From: Hysterangium stoloniferum
Taxonomy: Eukaryota; Basidiomycota; Agaricomycetes; Hysterangiales; Hysterangiaceae
NCBI GenBank assembly: GCA_015178975.1
Contig: WHVD01000005.1
Location: 558,001-622,000, forward strand
Direction of reading: 5' to 3'
Length of the DNA: 64,000 bases
In this document: in pieces, positions 12,204-22,131 of the stretch
Layout: the number at the start of each line of letters is the position of its first letter
How positions within the stretch are numbered: the first letter of the stretch is position 1
Notes under the pieces: generated by a model
What the model was told of the DNA's origin: nothing
Seen by the model: the letters and a program-made list of their open reading frames with translations, nothing else
Databases searched by the model: none
Translations under genes and position numbers: made by a program

Positions 12204-15200
12204 ATGACCACCACCACACCAGTCATCATCTTACAGCCCTCCAAGATACCATTCACAGAGCACCACACATCCCCCCAATTCCATCTCCTATTCAAATGCA
12301 CCAAACCGGTCATCCCCCAAGCCAACATCAAGATCAATCCCTTAATCCACACAAAGATCGCCAAATCGTCGTCGCTATCCCTTCCGTCACCATCTCTGGC
12401 TCAAGTCTCGTCCTTGGAAATGCCCAGAGCAGTCAGTCCTTCTCTTTCTCTTCTTCCAACTCCCAGCTCACCTCCCCCCCCTCCTAATCATAGCCTCAAC
12501 ACGATCCTGGACCCCTCTCAAAGTCGTCGGCGATGGTTCCTTCGGCACTGTCTGGCTCTGTGATTGGCATAGTTCTCTCCCGCCCAACACTCCCCTCTCC
12601 CCCATGCAATGCGGCGATGGTGCCAGACCCGAGTGGTCTGGGAAAAGACTCGTGGCTGTCAAACGGATGAAGAAAAAGTGGGAAGGCGGGTGGGATGAAT
12701 GTCGTCGCTTGAAGGAGCTAGAGGTGAGTCTTTTTCTTCTTTTTTCTTCCTGTCCTGTCATTTTATACTTGCATCCGTTCCTCACTCACTTTACTTTTAC
12801 CCTAGTCCTTACGCGCCATCAGCTCCCATCCAAACATCATTCCTTTGTATGATTCATTTCTTCTCCCCTCTACCAAGGAACTGTACTTCGTCTTCGAGAG
12901 TATGGAGGGCAATCTCTATCAACTCATCAAATCACGTAAAGGCAGGCCGCTCGCGGGAGGTCTCGTAGCATCGATATACAGCCAGGTAGTCCAGGGACTC
13001 TTTCACATCCATGATTCAGGCTATTTCCATCGTGACATGAAGCCAGAAAATCTTCTTGTGACCACAACAGGGCTTATGGATTACCACCCGACCTCTCCCT
13101 GTGCCCCCTCTAATGCCCCTCCAGAGAAGGATGTAGTGGTAATAATTAAACTGGCTGACTTTGGTCTAGCTCGCGAAACCCAATCAAAACCCCCCTATAC
13201 CGAGTACGTGTCGACTCGATGGTACCGAGCACCCGAGGTGTTACTTCGGAGTCGAGACTACTCAAATCCCGTAGATATGTGGGCATTGGGAACAATCCTT
13301 GCAGAATTGATCAATCTTAAGCCGCTCTTTCCTGGTGCTGGCGAGGTCGATCAGGTGGCACGAATTTGTGAAGTATTAGGTGACCCGAACCATGATTATG
13401 GTCGCGACCATAGAGGAAGGGTTTTAGGAGGTGGGGTGTGGTTGCGAGGAGTGCAACTTGCCAAACATGTTGGCTGCACATTTCCCAAGGTGGGTAAAGT
13501 GCATCTGCATTCTTTTTGGCATAGCCTAATCACACAAGCCAGGTTAAGCCAAAGAATTTACGAGCGTATTTTGATACCTCAATTCCCCCCTCTTTAATTG
13601 ATTGCATTGAGGATCTATTAAGATACGATCCTCACGCCAGGCTTACTTCTCGTGACTGTCTGAATCATCCCTACTTGATCGAGACAAGTCGCCGACCACA
13701 ACCCCCACCGCCTGTTGCCCCTCCTCTCCGCCAGCAACGCTCTGCATCTGCATATACTGAAATTCCCCCCCGATCACTGCCCCCCTCGCATGCTCAATCT
13801 GCCCATCAACATCAGCGACGCCCACCGTTTAACGGCGATATCACATTGAATGTGCGCCCACCTCATCCCAGTATGTCAGATGAGGTCTTGTCTAATCCGA
13901 CTTCCTTTTACCCTGAAAATGTGGAGACAAGCCAGTACTACGTACCAGGACACCCACTTGCTACCGAACTGGCAGAACACTTGCGGGAAGATCTTGGGCA
14001 ATATGGCACCCGGACGCCTCCTTCGCCTGGTCCGGGTTATGCTCACCTACCTAGGGAAGAAGAGCAGCCCACTCGCTCTTCAGAGCCTTGGCCGATGGAG
14101 ATATCGCCTGCCCCTGAAAGTCGTGGCGACAACTCAGCAGAAAGTCACGATTCTCCTATGGATATACCGCAATCTCCGATTGTACTCTCTTTGCCTCCAG
14201 ATGACGATCCACCAGACTACACATTAGGGGCTATAGATGACTTGAATGCACCATCGCATCATAACAAGTTTGGTAAATTATCGCTTGGCTTTGGAAAACG
14301 CCCCAACAAATGGGGTCTTGCCTCCGTATTCGGAAATGGTGGCGAAAAACATCCCCCCAATGCTCTACCACCTGTAGACGAGCTGAATGTGCTATCACGT
14401 TCAACACCGTCGCTTAAACGTACACAATCTGGAAGCACTACCGACAGTCGATCGCTACCCGATGTTTCGCCTGTTGGCGCGCTCAATGGTCCACCACCAG
14501 CAGCACAGTCTGCCCCAATTCTAGATCCGAAAAAGCTCAAGAAGGAACAGGAGCGACAGGCTAGAGATGCAGAAAAGGCACGTCGAGCACAGATAGAGAA
14601 GATGCAGCGGGAGCAGGCACGGGCTGTGGTGCAAAAACGCAACCAGATGATTCAACAAAACACGCGAGGCAATGAGATTGACTGGCAGTCGTCGCATTCG
14701 AGTGCATTTGTTGCCAAGCCTAGGAATGGCATTGGCCCAAAAGGAAAACAAAGAGCGGATCTCTTGCCACCGGCTTTGGAAGGGGAGGAGGATCATGAAG
14801 ATTGGTTATCGCACCGTAGCAAGGCGAGACGGCGAGACCTTGACGATGACCATTCCATGTCGTCGTCTGAGGTTCATAGCATAAGTCGGATGTCGATGAT
14901 CTCTTTTGCATCAGGTGAAAGTGACCCAGGGCCTGCACGGGCATTCCGACATAGACCTGCTCACAGTGTGTACGCTTTGCATCACGCAACGTCGATTTCC
15001 TCGTTGCGGACATCATCAGGTCGAGACTTTTCTCCCTCGGCGAGATCGTCCGACTCGTTTGACCGTCGGTTCGTCCGGGAGTTCCATGAGAGGGCGACAT
15101 TTGAACCAACGCTGTCTGACGCTGGATCGCCTCCGCCTTTGCATGATTTGTCGCTGTCGCCGACACAATCACATACCCAATGGCCGCCCGCTAATCCCAA

Positions 15201-15615
15201 TGATCAGGCGGGATACCTTCAACAGGTCAATGCCACAACGCATCCGGGCGGTAGCCTGTCGCCTCGACACATGCAGGACCCTCGGTATGTGTCGCTACCG
15301 CCGATCACATCCCTGCATTCTGGGAGTTCATACGATCTCGGTACCGCTTCGCATCCATCGAGTCCTTACTCTGGAACGCATTCTGCAGTAAATCCCATGT
15401 TTCAAGTGGTATGTCCTTGTTTATATATGATATTGGACGTTTTGATTTTTAACGCGGGCATGTGATACTTGTAGCCACCATTCCCAGCTCCTCCCCCACT
15501 GCCTACGCATCATCCAAGTTCACAGCATGGTTCCTTACCTCCATTCTCGCAGTTACTTTCCGTAGCAGACCAGCAACGACCGCCATCATCGTTTGAATCA
15601 CCAGAGTCTCAATAG
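12204..15615 (+). CDS. Ime2/Crk1-like (RCK/MAK family) serine/threonine kinase
   Basis: CDK/MAPK-related kinase of the Ime2 group, which controls meiosis, filamentation or mating in fungi. Order of motifs: glycine loop [15 protein letters not shown] (about 12515), [29 protein letters not shown], hinge [25 protein letters not shown] (about 13030), DFGLARE (about 13160), activation loop [17 protein letters not shown] (TEY as in MAK/RCK kinases) and [13 protein letters not shown]. An intron ending at 13542 joins TFPK to [16 protein letters not shown] and completes the domain with [20 protein letters not shown] long Pro/Ser-rich tail follows with [16 protein letters not shown] and a charged coiled coil around 14530-14650. 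An intron at about 15409-15474 leads to the last exon, stop TAG 15613-15615. The first coding exon is unresolved; the ATG at 12204 is a guess and the kinase frame is certain only from about 12490. Confidence 0.87.
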
Positions 15616-16304
15616 ACCGCGCCACTCTCATTAATTATGATTGACTTGATTTGATTTTTGCTATTTTTTTCTCGACTGCTTTTACTCATATTTCCATCAT
15701 TCATGTTTTGGGTCGTGCAGCTTTTCCCCGCATCAATTACCTGATTTTCATTTTTTTTTTTTTTTACTGTGCATATGGATCTGAAGTTTTTTTTTTTTTT
15801 TTACCCTAGCTATACTAATTGTCGCGTATTGCGCGAAAATCTTCAGCTTCAGATCCGATTTACTACTGTACATCCTGTGCCTGGGGCGGGTTATATCGAG
15901 TTGTCTTTTGCACCATACGTATAATAGACGTGTACAGTTTTCTCTGTTCTCTAAATAACGTGACGCGAAGGGAAATATAAAATCTAAATGGAGAGATTTG
16001 GGGTGGAGCCGGGGGAGGACCCCGAAACAGGGCCGGGGAAGATGATGAGCCACGGAAACGGCACGGAGAAACGGAGGGGAAAAATAAAATGGAAAAGAGG
16101 TTGGATACATTTTATTAGACATGAATCAGAAATAGAAAAAGAGGGTGATTGAAACGATTGTGGGGGGAATGCAGGGCTTGTGTTTTGAAGAAAGTGACAC
16201 CGGGGTGGATGGGGGCCGTGTCCGATTGCAGGATTTTGGTATAAAGAGGGAGCGCGGTTTCCCAAACTCAAAAAAAAAGAAAACTTTTTTTTAAAAATAT
16301 AATC
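15616..16304. other. intergenic between Ime2-like kinase and ABD1, with two poly(T) runs
   Basis: About 690 bp. 15751-15766 and 15788-15802 are uninterrupted T runs of about 15 nt, 20 nt apart, just 3' of the kinase gene. 15990-16260 is G-rich. Immediately upstream of the ABD1 ATG there is an A-rich then T-rich then A-rich stretch (16267-16302), plausible as a nucleosome-poor core promoter. No coding frame was recognised. Confidence 0.4.
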
Positions 16305-18094
16305 ATGCCCCCAGGTTATGATGCCTTACGTGATGTCCTTGCCAGCGCAAATACGACACCGAACTCTCCCACACTTGGCGGGAGGAACAACGACGATATG
16401 CCTCCTGGTGCAGGTGCAGGTGCAGGTGCCGTAGTGGCAGCGACTCCCGCGGCCGCAGCCCCCGCCCCCGCCCCCGCTTCAGCTCAAATCCCTTATAATC
16501 CCACCAATCGCCGCACCCAACCTACCTCTGTCCTCGTCCCGCTCACCCCCGCCGAGCTCGACTCCTTCAAAGTACCGCGGCACGCCCTGCGTGCGCGCAC
16601 ACAGCGCTGCGACCCCGCGCTGGAAAACCCGCACTTTTTCCCGCCGAGCGCGCGCGCGCCGAAGCGGAAGCGCGAGGACCGCAGTGGCAGCGGGGGCGGG
16701 GGCGGGGGCGGGAGCGGGGACGGTGGAGATGGCCCGGCCCCGAAGCGGTCGCGCGACTCGGGGCTTGTCGTGGATCATTGTGCGTGCCGTGTCTCTGTCG
16801 CTGCTGTCCCCCGTTTGTGGGCCGCTGTGTTTATTTACCGCTCCTTTCCCCCCCCCCAGACAACTCGCGCCCGGACGTGGGCATCGTGGAGCGGCGCGAG
16901 TCGCCGATTATCGGGCTGAAGAAGTTCAACAACTGGATCAAGTCGGTGCTCATCGCCAAGTTTGCGAAGCGCGCGCTGGACGGGGCGCCGGGCGCGGGCG
17001 ACAGGGCGCGCGGCAAGGTGCTCGATATGGGCTGCGGCAAGGGCGGCGACCTGCAGAAGTGGGCGAAGGCGCGGGTCGCTGAGTACGTGGGCATGGGCGA
17101 GTCGCGATCCGTTTTGGTCTGGTGCTTGCTGTGTCGCTAATGCGGGTGCGGGTGTGCCCACAGACATCGCAGCGGTGTCTATAGACCAGGCGCGAGGCCG
17201 GTGGCTGCAGCAGCGCGGAAGACGCTTCGAGGCCCACTTTGCCGCGCTCGACTGCTACACTGTGCGTGTGTGTTTTTCGTGTTTCGTGCGATGCCCTCGC
17301 TCACGTCTCGGCGTGCCCCCGGACCGTACAGGACCCTATTGCCTCGGCTCTTCCCCCGTCGGTCTTCGATACGCCTTTCGATGTTGTCTCCATGCAGTTC
17401 TGCATGCACTACGCGTTCGAAAATGCCTCCAAGACCCACATGATGCTGGAGAATGTGTCCAAATACTTGCGGCGGGGCGGCATTTTCCTTGGTACTGTGC
17501 CCAACGGACAGTGGCTATTGTGCGTTTTATTCCTCGTTTGGGGTCGCCCTATTTTCTCACTGGTGCGAATTTTTTTTTTTTTTCAAAAAAACAAGGGATC
17601 GCCTCGCTGCCCTTCCCCCTTCGTCGCCGCCTTCCTTTGGTAACACAGTCTACAACGTTCGCTTCGAACAGCCCTTTAAAAAAGGCACAGAGCCACCCGT
17701 CTTTGGCCACCGATATTCATTTTTCCTGCAAGATGCAGTGGAGGATGTCCCAGAATATGTTGTTCATTGGGAACACTTTGAAAGGTAGGTTTTAATATGT
17801 CCACCTTCATTCCTCGTAGTAAATTCGTATCCTTTCTAGACTAGCTCGCGGTTATGGCCTATACCCTCTTTACAGGGAAGAATTTCATGATATATTTGAT
17901 GCAGAGAGGGAGCATAAAGAATATGGCCCGTTGTTGGAGCGCATGAAGGTCGTGACCGCGGATGGCGAGAGTCAAATGGACGAAGATCAATGGGAAGCTG
18001 CGAGTAAGTAGAAATTTTCCTTCGCACCTTGTTCGAGCGTGTGTTAATTATTAATTCAGATATCTATCTGGGCTTTGCGTTTGAAAAAAGATGA
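16305..18094 (+). CDS. ABD1: mRNA cap guanine-N7 methyltransferase ABD1
   Basis: Nuclear enzyme that methylates the guanine cap of pre-mRNA. Start ATG 16305 (MPPGYDALRDVL). Residues 1-150 are low-complexity Ala/Pro/Gly with KRKRED and PKRSRDSG basic patches. The methyltransferase core reads YNSRPDVGIVERRESPIIGLKKFNNWIK, motif I VLDMGCGKGGDLQKW, EYVGMDIAAVSIDQA, CDV-type SMQFCMHYAFE, GGIFLGTVPNG, then VYNVRFEQPFKKG, FGHRYSFFLQDAV, PEYVVHW and the end YLGFAFEKR, stop TGA 18092-18094. Joining EYVGM to DIAAVS requires a GC-AG intron (17097-17163, donor GCGAGT). The other introns are GT-AG, for example before DHYNS, before DPIASAL and before DRLAALPPS. The 5' half is much more GC-rich than its surroundings. 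Confidence 0.93.
17097..17163 (+). other. GC-AG intron in ABD1
   Basis: The conserved reading ...YVGMDIAA... is obtained only if the exon ends ATG G and resumes AC ATC. The donor is then GCGAGT and the acceptor cccacag (67 nt). No GT in the neighbourhood gives the right phase. Confidence 0.85.
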
Positions 18095-18349
18095 TCACTG
18101 AACTATCATTCACATGTTTTGTACTGTTATATCGCTGTATATTCCAATGACCTCCCATGGAGCCAGTTGTTGTACGCATTTATGTATCATTACCAGTTGA
18201 ACTTGCACCATTTGAACCTGAACTGGTCAACTCAGCGATGCACAGTTTACTCTTGATGGAACCAAAGTCTTCAAGTCGAACATGCACACCGTCGATTTGA
18301 TGGAACAAGGCAATATTGAAGTAGGAAAATACAGAATGGATAATTCTAA

Positions 18350-19008
18350 TCAGTGTTCGTGGCGACTCTGTTCGAACCGTATGCCACTGTTCGGGAGAAG
18401 TAAGTGAGGGTTGTCTCAAGCGAATTACATTGTTGACTTGCCAGTACCTGGTTAAAAGAGGGTAGAATAAGCATATACTCATATAGAGTAGACTAGAATG
18501 CCACGTACCCACAAGGTCTTGCACCAGGTTTATCCTAAAAGACACAGTCTGTTCGTGAAATTCGCCTTCATTACTGACACACATACCAAATTAATAAAAA
18601 TCTTAGGATGGCCTAAAGGACCTCCCCCTTAAAAGTTGTCAACCTCGCTGACATCTGTTGACACAGATAGGACATACCTCCATCACACACAGCGCGCCTG
18701 CCCTGCACTAGACGGATGGGCTCATTGTTGATCATGTCTATTGCACTGAGGGGTGCAGGTTGCAGATCCATAGCCGTCTGCTCAAAACGGGGATCCGCGC
18801 TCGAGGGAGGACGCGGCCGTTGAGACGTGGACCATGGCGTCGCGCGGTTCGGGGACTGCGGGACGACGGCGACGGGGACCGATTCTGGGGATGTCGCAGG
18901 GGAGCCTGTTTGGAGCTGGGAATAGGACGGCGGAGGGACTGAAGAGGAGCTGCGATATTGAAGCTTTCCGAGTGTCGAGCGCAACACTAGTTTTCTCAGC
19001 ATCCTCAT
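18350..19008 (-). CDS. NDUFS6: NADH dehydrogenase (complex I) zinc-binding subunit NDUFS6/NUMM
   Basis: Mitochondrial accessory subunit of complex I, carrying one zinc site needed for late assembly of the enzyme. Start ATG 19008: MRMLRKLVLRSTLGKLQYRSS is a basic presequence. A Pro/Ser-rich linker follows, then QPAPLSAIDMINNEPIRLVQGRRAVCDG, GGGPLGHPKIFINL, DKPGARPCG and the C-terminal GIRFEQSRHEH, stop TGA at 18350-18352. The expected zinc motif C-G-Y-C-G-x-R-F appears only if a 6-nt exon (18442-18447) supplying Y and C is spliced in. It has a GT-AG intron on its 5' side and a GC-AG intron (18387-18441) on its 3' side. The zinc ligands C(DGGG)...H(PK)...C(GY)C are then all present. There are five introns in a protein of about 170 residues. 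A longest-ORF call would instead produce a false C-terminus. Confidence 0.88.
18442..18447 (-). other. 6-nt microexon of NDUFS6
   Basis: On the minus strand the sequence is ...ttttaaccag|GTACTG|gcaagtcaac.... Joined between TGT GG and T GGC ATA it gives C-G-Y-C-G-I-R-F, the conserved zinc-knuckle end of NDUFS6. Without it the second cysteine of the pair is lost. The upstream intron is about 61 nt (gtacgt...accag); the downstream one is 55 nt with a GCAAGT donor. Confidence 0.8.
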
Positions 19009-19294
19009 ACGGTGAAGACTTGGGTGGTCACACTATCGTCACGCAAATAATAGTGCCTATCCTATATATCCCTAATAATATGTACCATGGTACATATGCA
19101 TATGTCATAATAGTGAGACAAACCATGCTCAGTTATTCCTCTTGCAAAAGAATCTTTTTTCGACATCGGGGTGTACTACGCTTTCAGGCAAAGCCATATT
19201 CATTCATTTGACTGATCAAAAACAAATGCTTCTCTCATTGGCTGTAGTTCATAAAGTTATACTTCATTACTGAACCACTTCTCAGACACTACAC

Positions 19295-22065
19295 ATGACA
19301 GCCATGCAATTCACCCCAACACCTGAGAGCATACCACCCCCTCGAGTGGTCTTCAGGTTACAGCAGCCACATCCACCGCTGCCTGTTAATGCGACCCCGC
19401 TTGTTAGTCTAGTCTTGCAATCACAATTATACACAGCGACTCACAGAAGGGCAGAATCCCATCTCATTTATTCTTCGCGCTGCGTCTATCTTCCCCGACA
19501 AGCTCGCATTGCTTCATAAAGACGTGAAACATGCAGTAGCGTACTCGTTTGCCGTCTGGTGCGTCAGCCGCTGCTCTCGCTGGTTGGAATCGCTGAGCAT
19601 CATTCCAATGCAGGGCCCAGCGCATCCAGAATCTTGCATACGCACTGATACAAACGGGTATTCGAGCTGGCGATCGCGTCGCAGTTATCGCCCCAAACTG
19701 GTGTGTGCACATATTGGTTCTCTCTTGACAATCTCCTCAGGCAGCTCGTCAAACCCAGTCCACTGATTGCGGGTAAGCCATTCCCCATCTCCCCGTGTTC
19801 CCGTCTTGAATTCCACCCAGATGCTCATTTTGGCGTTCTGGCGGCGCGTGCTGTTATCACACCTATCAAGTAAATTCTTCCGGTTGAAACGAGACACTGG
19901 CACTGATCAGAGCGATGGCATTGCAGCACGCGCCTCACGAAGCCTGAAGTTGACTATATCCTTCACCATAGCGGTGCTCAGCTCGTTCTGGTTGACCATG
20001 AATACGCGCACCTTGTCAAGGGTAGTCGTCTGAAAGTTGTAGTCAGTAAAGACACTGGTCTATCTGATGATCCATACGAACAATTCCTGTCATCTGGGCG
20101 ATGCTTCAGTCAGGAGAGAAGTTGGGGTGGTTTAGAAATGGAGTGTGATGAAAACGCCAATGCATCGTTGTGCTATACGTGCGTATTATTCTTTCACCGG
20201 TATAACTTTAGACCCAAACCCAAATTCTTGCGGCAGATCTGGTACTACGGGCAAGGTAACTCTCGGATGTGGCCTCGCAGAATTGTTAGATACTCACGTA
20301 TATCAAGCCTAAAGGTGTGATTAGTACTTTGCGAGGTAACCTATTTCCCACATAAGAAGATGCATTTACTTATGTATTTTATTCCAGGATCGTATCTTGC
20401 CGCTGCTGCGAACGTGATTGAAGCTGGGTAGGCTAACACCTGTCGCTGATTTGACTGATGTTTATGCTCTTTCGAATAGACTCAATCAAGACTCCGTTTA
20501 TCTCTGGTGAGTCCGGGTCACCCTTTTATACCTTATCATTAACACAAACCAATGTTAACAGGATATTACCCATGTTTCATGCGTGTGGCTGGACGTAAGT
20601 GCTGAATTTTAACGACGACTACTTGCCATATAACCGATGCATTCTAGTTTCCCGTGGGCAAATGTGCTTGCATATACTACTCAGGTTGGAGCACTGCCCC
20701 TTCGTATTTAGTTTGTTTATAACCACAATATTTGTGTAGGTCACTCTCCGAACAGTCTCGTATGATCTAATCTGGAAGAACTTTCTCCATTCCGGCGTTA
20801 CACATTATTGCGCAGCTCCGACAGTCCAGGTATTTATCATCTACCTGACATATAACAATAGCAATCACAACTTATTTCAGATTGGAATAGTCAATGCGGG
20901 AGAGGCGCGACGCCTTGGCAACCGTATCGTAGCAGTGATAGCAGGTTCTGCACCCACAGCCCATCTGATCGGAGAACTTGAAAAAATCGGTATTCAGCCG
21001 GTACACGTGTACGGCCTAACGTCAGTCTCAGATCCTCACTCTGTTGCCATATGCTGACCTAACTATAAGGGAGGTATGTTTTACTCAATAGGCCACTTTC
21101 TTGACATTTGACGACATATAGACCTATGGGCCTTTCACTCGTAACTACGTGCAGCCCTCCTGGGCCACGCTATCACATGAGGAGCGCGCAAAACGAATGG
21201 CCCGACAAGGACACGCCTTTGCTACCGCCGACGAAGCCAGGGTGGTATTGCGTAACCCAGATGGATCCCTGCAGGACGTTCCAGACGACGGTAAAACTCT
21301 TGGCGAGATTGCAGTGCGCGGTAACATAGTGATGAAAGAGGTGAGTGATGGGAAGCTCTCTTAAGAAGTCTTCCTAGAAGTGCTCGCAGTACTTTCGTGA
21401 CCCAGACGCTACTGCCAAAGCGTTCCTGGGGGGTTATTTCGCTACGGGCGATCTTGCCGTAAAAAACCCAGATCAATCCATTTCCATTCAAGATCGAAGC
21501 AAGGATATCATTATTTCCGGTGGTGAGTTTGTATCACTCTTACCTCACACAACTTCTAATGTGCGTACAGGCGAGGTATGACAAGTTATTTGCGACAAAG
21601 CAGCCAATATGACTTTGCAACCATTTAGAATGCATCTAGTCTTGCCATTGAGCAAGGTCAGTATTTATCCTTAAAAAAAAAAAAAAACTCGGCATTACTG
21701 TTTCACTAATGGATTTTTCAGAGCTGGCTGAACATCCTCACGTGTTGGAGGTGGCGGTTGTCGCTCGCCCTCATGAAAAATGGGGAGAGCGTCCGGCTGC
21801 ATTTGTTGTGCTCAATAGACTGGGTTCCGACAAATGGAACGGATCACACGATGACTTCGAGAAAGATCTGAAACGCTGGGTAAAGGGTAAGTTGCCGGGC
21901 TTTGCCATTCCGGAGTGGGTAGACGTCGTGCAAGAACTTCCCGTAAGACATCACCCTTTCTGAACAAACTTGATCTTGATCCTGTTACAGAAAACTAGTA
22001 CTGGGAAGATACAGAAGAATCGTTTGCGTCAAATGGTGTCCGATGCGATCAAATCGAAACTGTGA
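19295..22065 (+). CDS. AMP-binding acyl-CoA synthetase/ligase, about 20 introns
   Basis: Adenylate-forming enzyme that activates a carboxylic (probably short or medium chain fatty) acid with ATP and CoA; the substrate is not readable from sequence. Spliced motifs: NPISFILRAASIFPDKLALLH, WAQRIQNLAYALIQTGIRAGDRVAVIAPN, the P-loop TSGTTGKPKGV (one part on a 19-nt exon, about 20237-20255), LPMFHACGWTFPW, YGLTETYGP, GEIAVRGNIVMKEYFRDP, YFATGDLA, RSKDIIISGGEN and the C-terminal lysine KTSTGKIQKN, stop TGA 22063-22065. Two invariant motifs depend on microexons: 4 nt at 21070-21073 (T-E of TETYG) and 5 nt at 21571-21575 (G-E of GGEN). Start ATG 19295 is the first in frame with the first exon; the join near 19405-19450 is uncertain. 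The convergent CNH gene lies only 66 bp downstream. Confidence 0.9.
21070..21073 (+). other. 4-nt microexon of the acyl-CoA synthetase
   Basis: GGAG lies between acceptor ...aactataag and donor gtatgt. The upstream exon ends GGC CTA AC (intron 21021-21069, 49 nt) and the downstream exon starts ACC TAT GGG (intron 21074-21121, 48 nt). Joined: L-T-E-T-Y-G-P, the conserved acyl-adenylate motif. Direct joining of the outer exons shifts the frame. Confidence 0.8.
21571..21575 (+). other. 5-nt microexon of the acyl-CoA synthetase
   Basis: GCGAG lies between acceptor ...gtgcgtacag and donor gtatga. The upstream exon ends ATT TCC GGT G (intron 21523-21570) and the downstream exon begins AAT GCA TCT (intron 21576-21628). 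Joined: I-S-G-G-E-N-A-S, the conserved (S/G)GEN motif of AMP-binding ligases. Confidence 0.78.
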
Positions 22066-22131
22066 TCAAGGTATATCATATGTTGCTGTAGATTATAAAT
22101 ATAGTCATAAAGGTTTTGATAATAAAAATTG

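Noticed and set aside
14259..15200. Long antisense ORFs opposite the Ime2-like kinase tail
   Set aside because: They mirror the low-complexity coding sequence on the plus strand; no independent start context or motif.
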